Source of the DNA: Aquabacterium sp.
GTDB lineage: Bacteria; Pseudomonadota; Gammaproteobacteria; Burkholderiales; Burkholderiaceae_C
NCBI GenBank assembly: GCA_030654555.1
Contig: JAURXG010000435.1
Coordinates: 1-5,869 of the forward strand
Direction of reading: 5' to 3'
Length of the DNA stretch: 5,869 bases
Part shown: one piece after another, positions 5,258-5,869 of the stretch
Numbering within the stretch: the stretch's first letter is position 1
Layout: every line of letters begins with the position of its first letter
Translations under genes and position numbers: made by a program
Notes under the pieces: model-generated
Databases searched by the model: none
The model's input: only the letters and a program-made list of their open reading frames with translations
What the model was told of the DNA's origin: nothing

Positions 5258-5569
5258 ATGAGTGACGTGCAACAACGAATCGACAGCATCGTGAAGGGCG
5301 GCCGCGTGGTGCTGTTCATGAAGGGCACCGCGCAGTTTCCGCAGTGCGGCTTCTCGGGCCGGGCGATCCAGGTGCTCAAGGCCGCCGGTGCCACCGAGAT
5401 CAAGACGGTGAACGTGCTCGAGGACGACGAGATCCGCCAGGGCATCAAGGACTACGCCAACTGGCCCACCATCCCGCAGCTGTATGTCGACGGCGAATTC
5501 GTCGGCGGCTCGGACATCATGATGGAGATGTACCAGTCGGGTGAGCTGCAGCAGATGATCAACAAGTGA
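5258..5569 (+). CDS. grxD: Monothiol glutaredoxin Grx4 type (CGFS)
   Basis: Single-domain CGFS glutaredoxins bind a glutathione-ligated 2Fe-2S cluster as dimers and pass it to target proteins, often with BolA-like partners. They have little oxidoreductase activity. The 103 residues match the class. Motifs seen are FMKGT with glutathione-contacting Lys22, the active-site CGFS (30-33) with Cys30 as cluster ligand, WPTIPQLYV with the cis-Pro73 (69-77), and GGSDIMMEMYQSGEL (83-97). The start is fixed by AGGA 7 nt upstream. The gene has its own promoter-like TATAAA and overlaps ubiX by GTGA. In related genomes, from memory, grxD follows prmC directly, so here the two are separated by the exported-protein gene. 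Confidence 0.97.
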   Translation: MSDVQQRIDSIVKGGRVVLFMKGTAQFPQCGFSGRAIQVLKAAGATEIKTVNVLEDDEIRQGIKDYANWPTIPQLYVDGEFVGGSDIMMEMYQSGELQQMINK

Positions 5570-5869
5570 CAGCGCCCGCACGCCGCCGACTCGTCGTCGG
5601 CATCACCGGCGCCAGCGGCGCGGTGTACGGCGTGCGGCTGCTGCAGCGTGCACGCGCGCTGGGGCTGGAGACGCACCTGGTCGTCACCCCGGCCGGCGTG
5701 CTCAACGCCCACCACGAACTGGACCTCGACCGCAAGGCGCTCGACGCCCTGGCCGACGCCTCGTACGCGCCGGCCGACGTGGGCGCCTGCGTGGCCAGCG
5801 GCAGCTTCGACACCGCCGCGATGGTGGTGGCGCCCTGCTCGATGAAGACGCTGGCCGCCGTGGCCCATG
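5566..5869 (+). CDS. ubiX: Flavin prenyltransferase UbiX, N-terminal part (3' partial)
   Basis: UbiX joins a dimethylallyl group to reduced FMN, making the prenyl-FMN cofactor of the decarboxylase UbiD in ubiquinone synthesis. About 101 codons of the usual ~190-200 are present. The FMN-binding GITGASGAVYGVRLL (12-26) is typical, as are SGSF (78-81) and the second conserved region APCSMKTLAAVAH (89-101). The GTG at 5566 overlaps the grxD stop as GTGA. It gives a natural N-terminus (MTAPARRRLVVGITG) with no better start before the flavin motif; the Shine-Dalgarno is weak, so coupling to grxD translation is likely. The reading frame is intact up to the window edge, where the C-terminal half is cut off. 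Confidence 0.94.
   Translation, partial: MTAPARRRLVVGITGASGAVYGVRLLQRARALGLETHLVVTPAGVLNAHHELDLDRKALDALADASYAPADVGACVASGSFDTAAMVVAPCSMKTLAAVAH

Overview
The window is a GC-rich, gene-dense stretch of bacterial chromosome. Gene content, gene order and protein sequence point to a betaproteobacterium of the order Burkholderiales, probably near the Leptothrix/Rubrivivax/Ideonella group. That placement is inferred from recognised protein families and synteny; no search was run. Nothing in the window looks mobile: there is no transposase, tRNA, CRISPR array or long repeat.

Layout from left to right. (1) The C-terminal half of miaB (tRNA methylthiotransferase, + strand) runs to 696. (2) A small three-helix membrane protein on the minus strand (720-1001) converges on miaB and diverges from hemA. 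(3) A 128-bp divergent control region (1002-1129) holds an FNR/Anr-like box and two candidate promoters for hemA. The proximal one has TATAAT only 6 nt before the ATG, which suggests a leaderless mRNA. (4) hemA (glutamyl-tRNA reductase), prfA (release factor RF1) and prmC (RF1/RF2 glutamine methyltransferase) follow on the + strand. prfA and prmC overlap by GTGA. (5) An unrecognised exported, probably outer-membrane beta-barrel-like protein (4583-5113) with its own candidate promoter sits between prmC and grxD. (6) grxD (CGFS monothiol glutaredoxin) overlaps ubiX (flavin prenyltransferase, cut by the window end) by GTGA.

The functions fit together. hemA opens tetrapyrrole synthesis from glutamyl-tRNA. 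prfA and prmC make and activate the factor that reads UAA and UAG. grxD serves Fe-S cluster handling, and MiaB is itself an Fe-S enzyme. ubiX makes the prenylated flavin cofactor used by UbiD in ubiquinone synthesis. Heme, Fe-S and quinone supply are all tied to respiration, which fits an oxygen-responsive FNR-type site before hemA.

The most interesting spot is the hemA-prfA junction (2420-2500). hemA ends in Pro-UAG-C, a poor termination context at a codon read only by RF1, and RF1 is the product of the next gene. The frame after UAG stays open for 22 codons, passes through a 14-bp perfect hairpin just before prfA, and stops at a UGA that overlaps the prfA start codon as AUGA. This arrangement could let a shortage of RF1 raise prfA translation. 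That is a hypothesis built from the sequence and is not shown by it.
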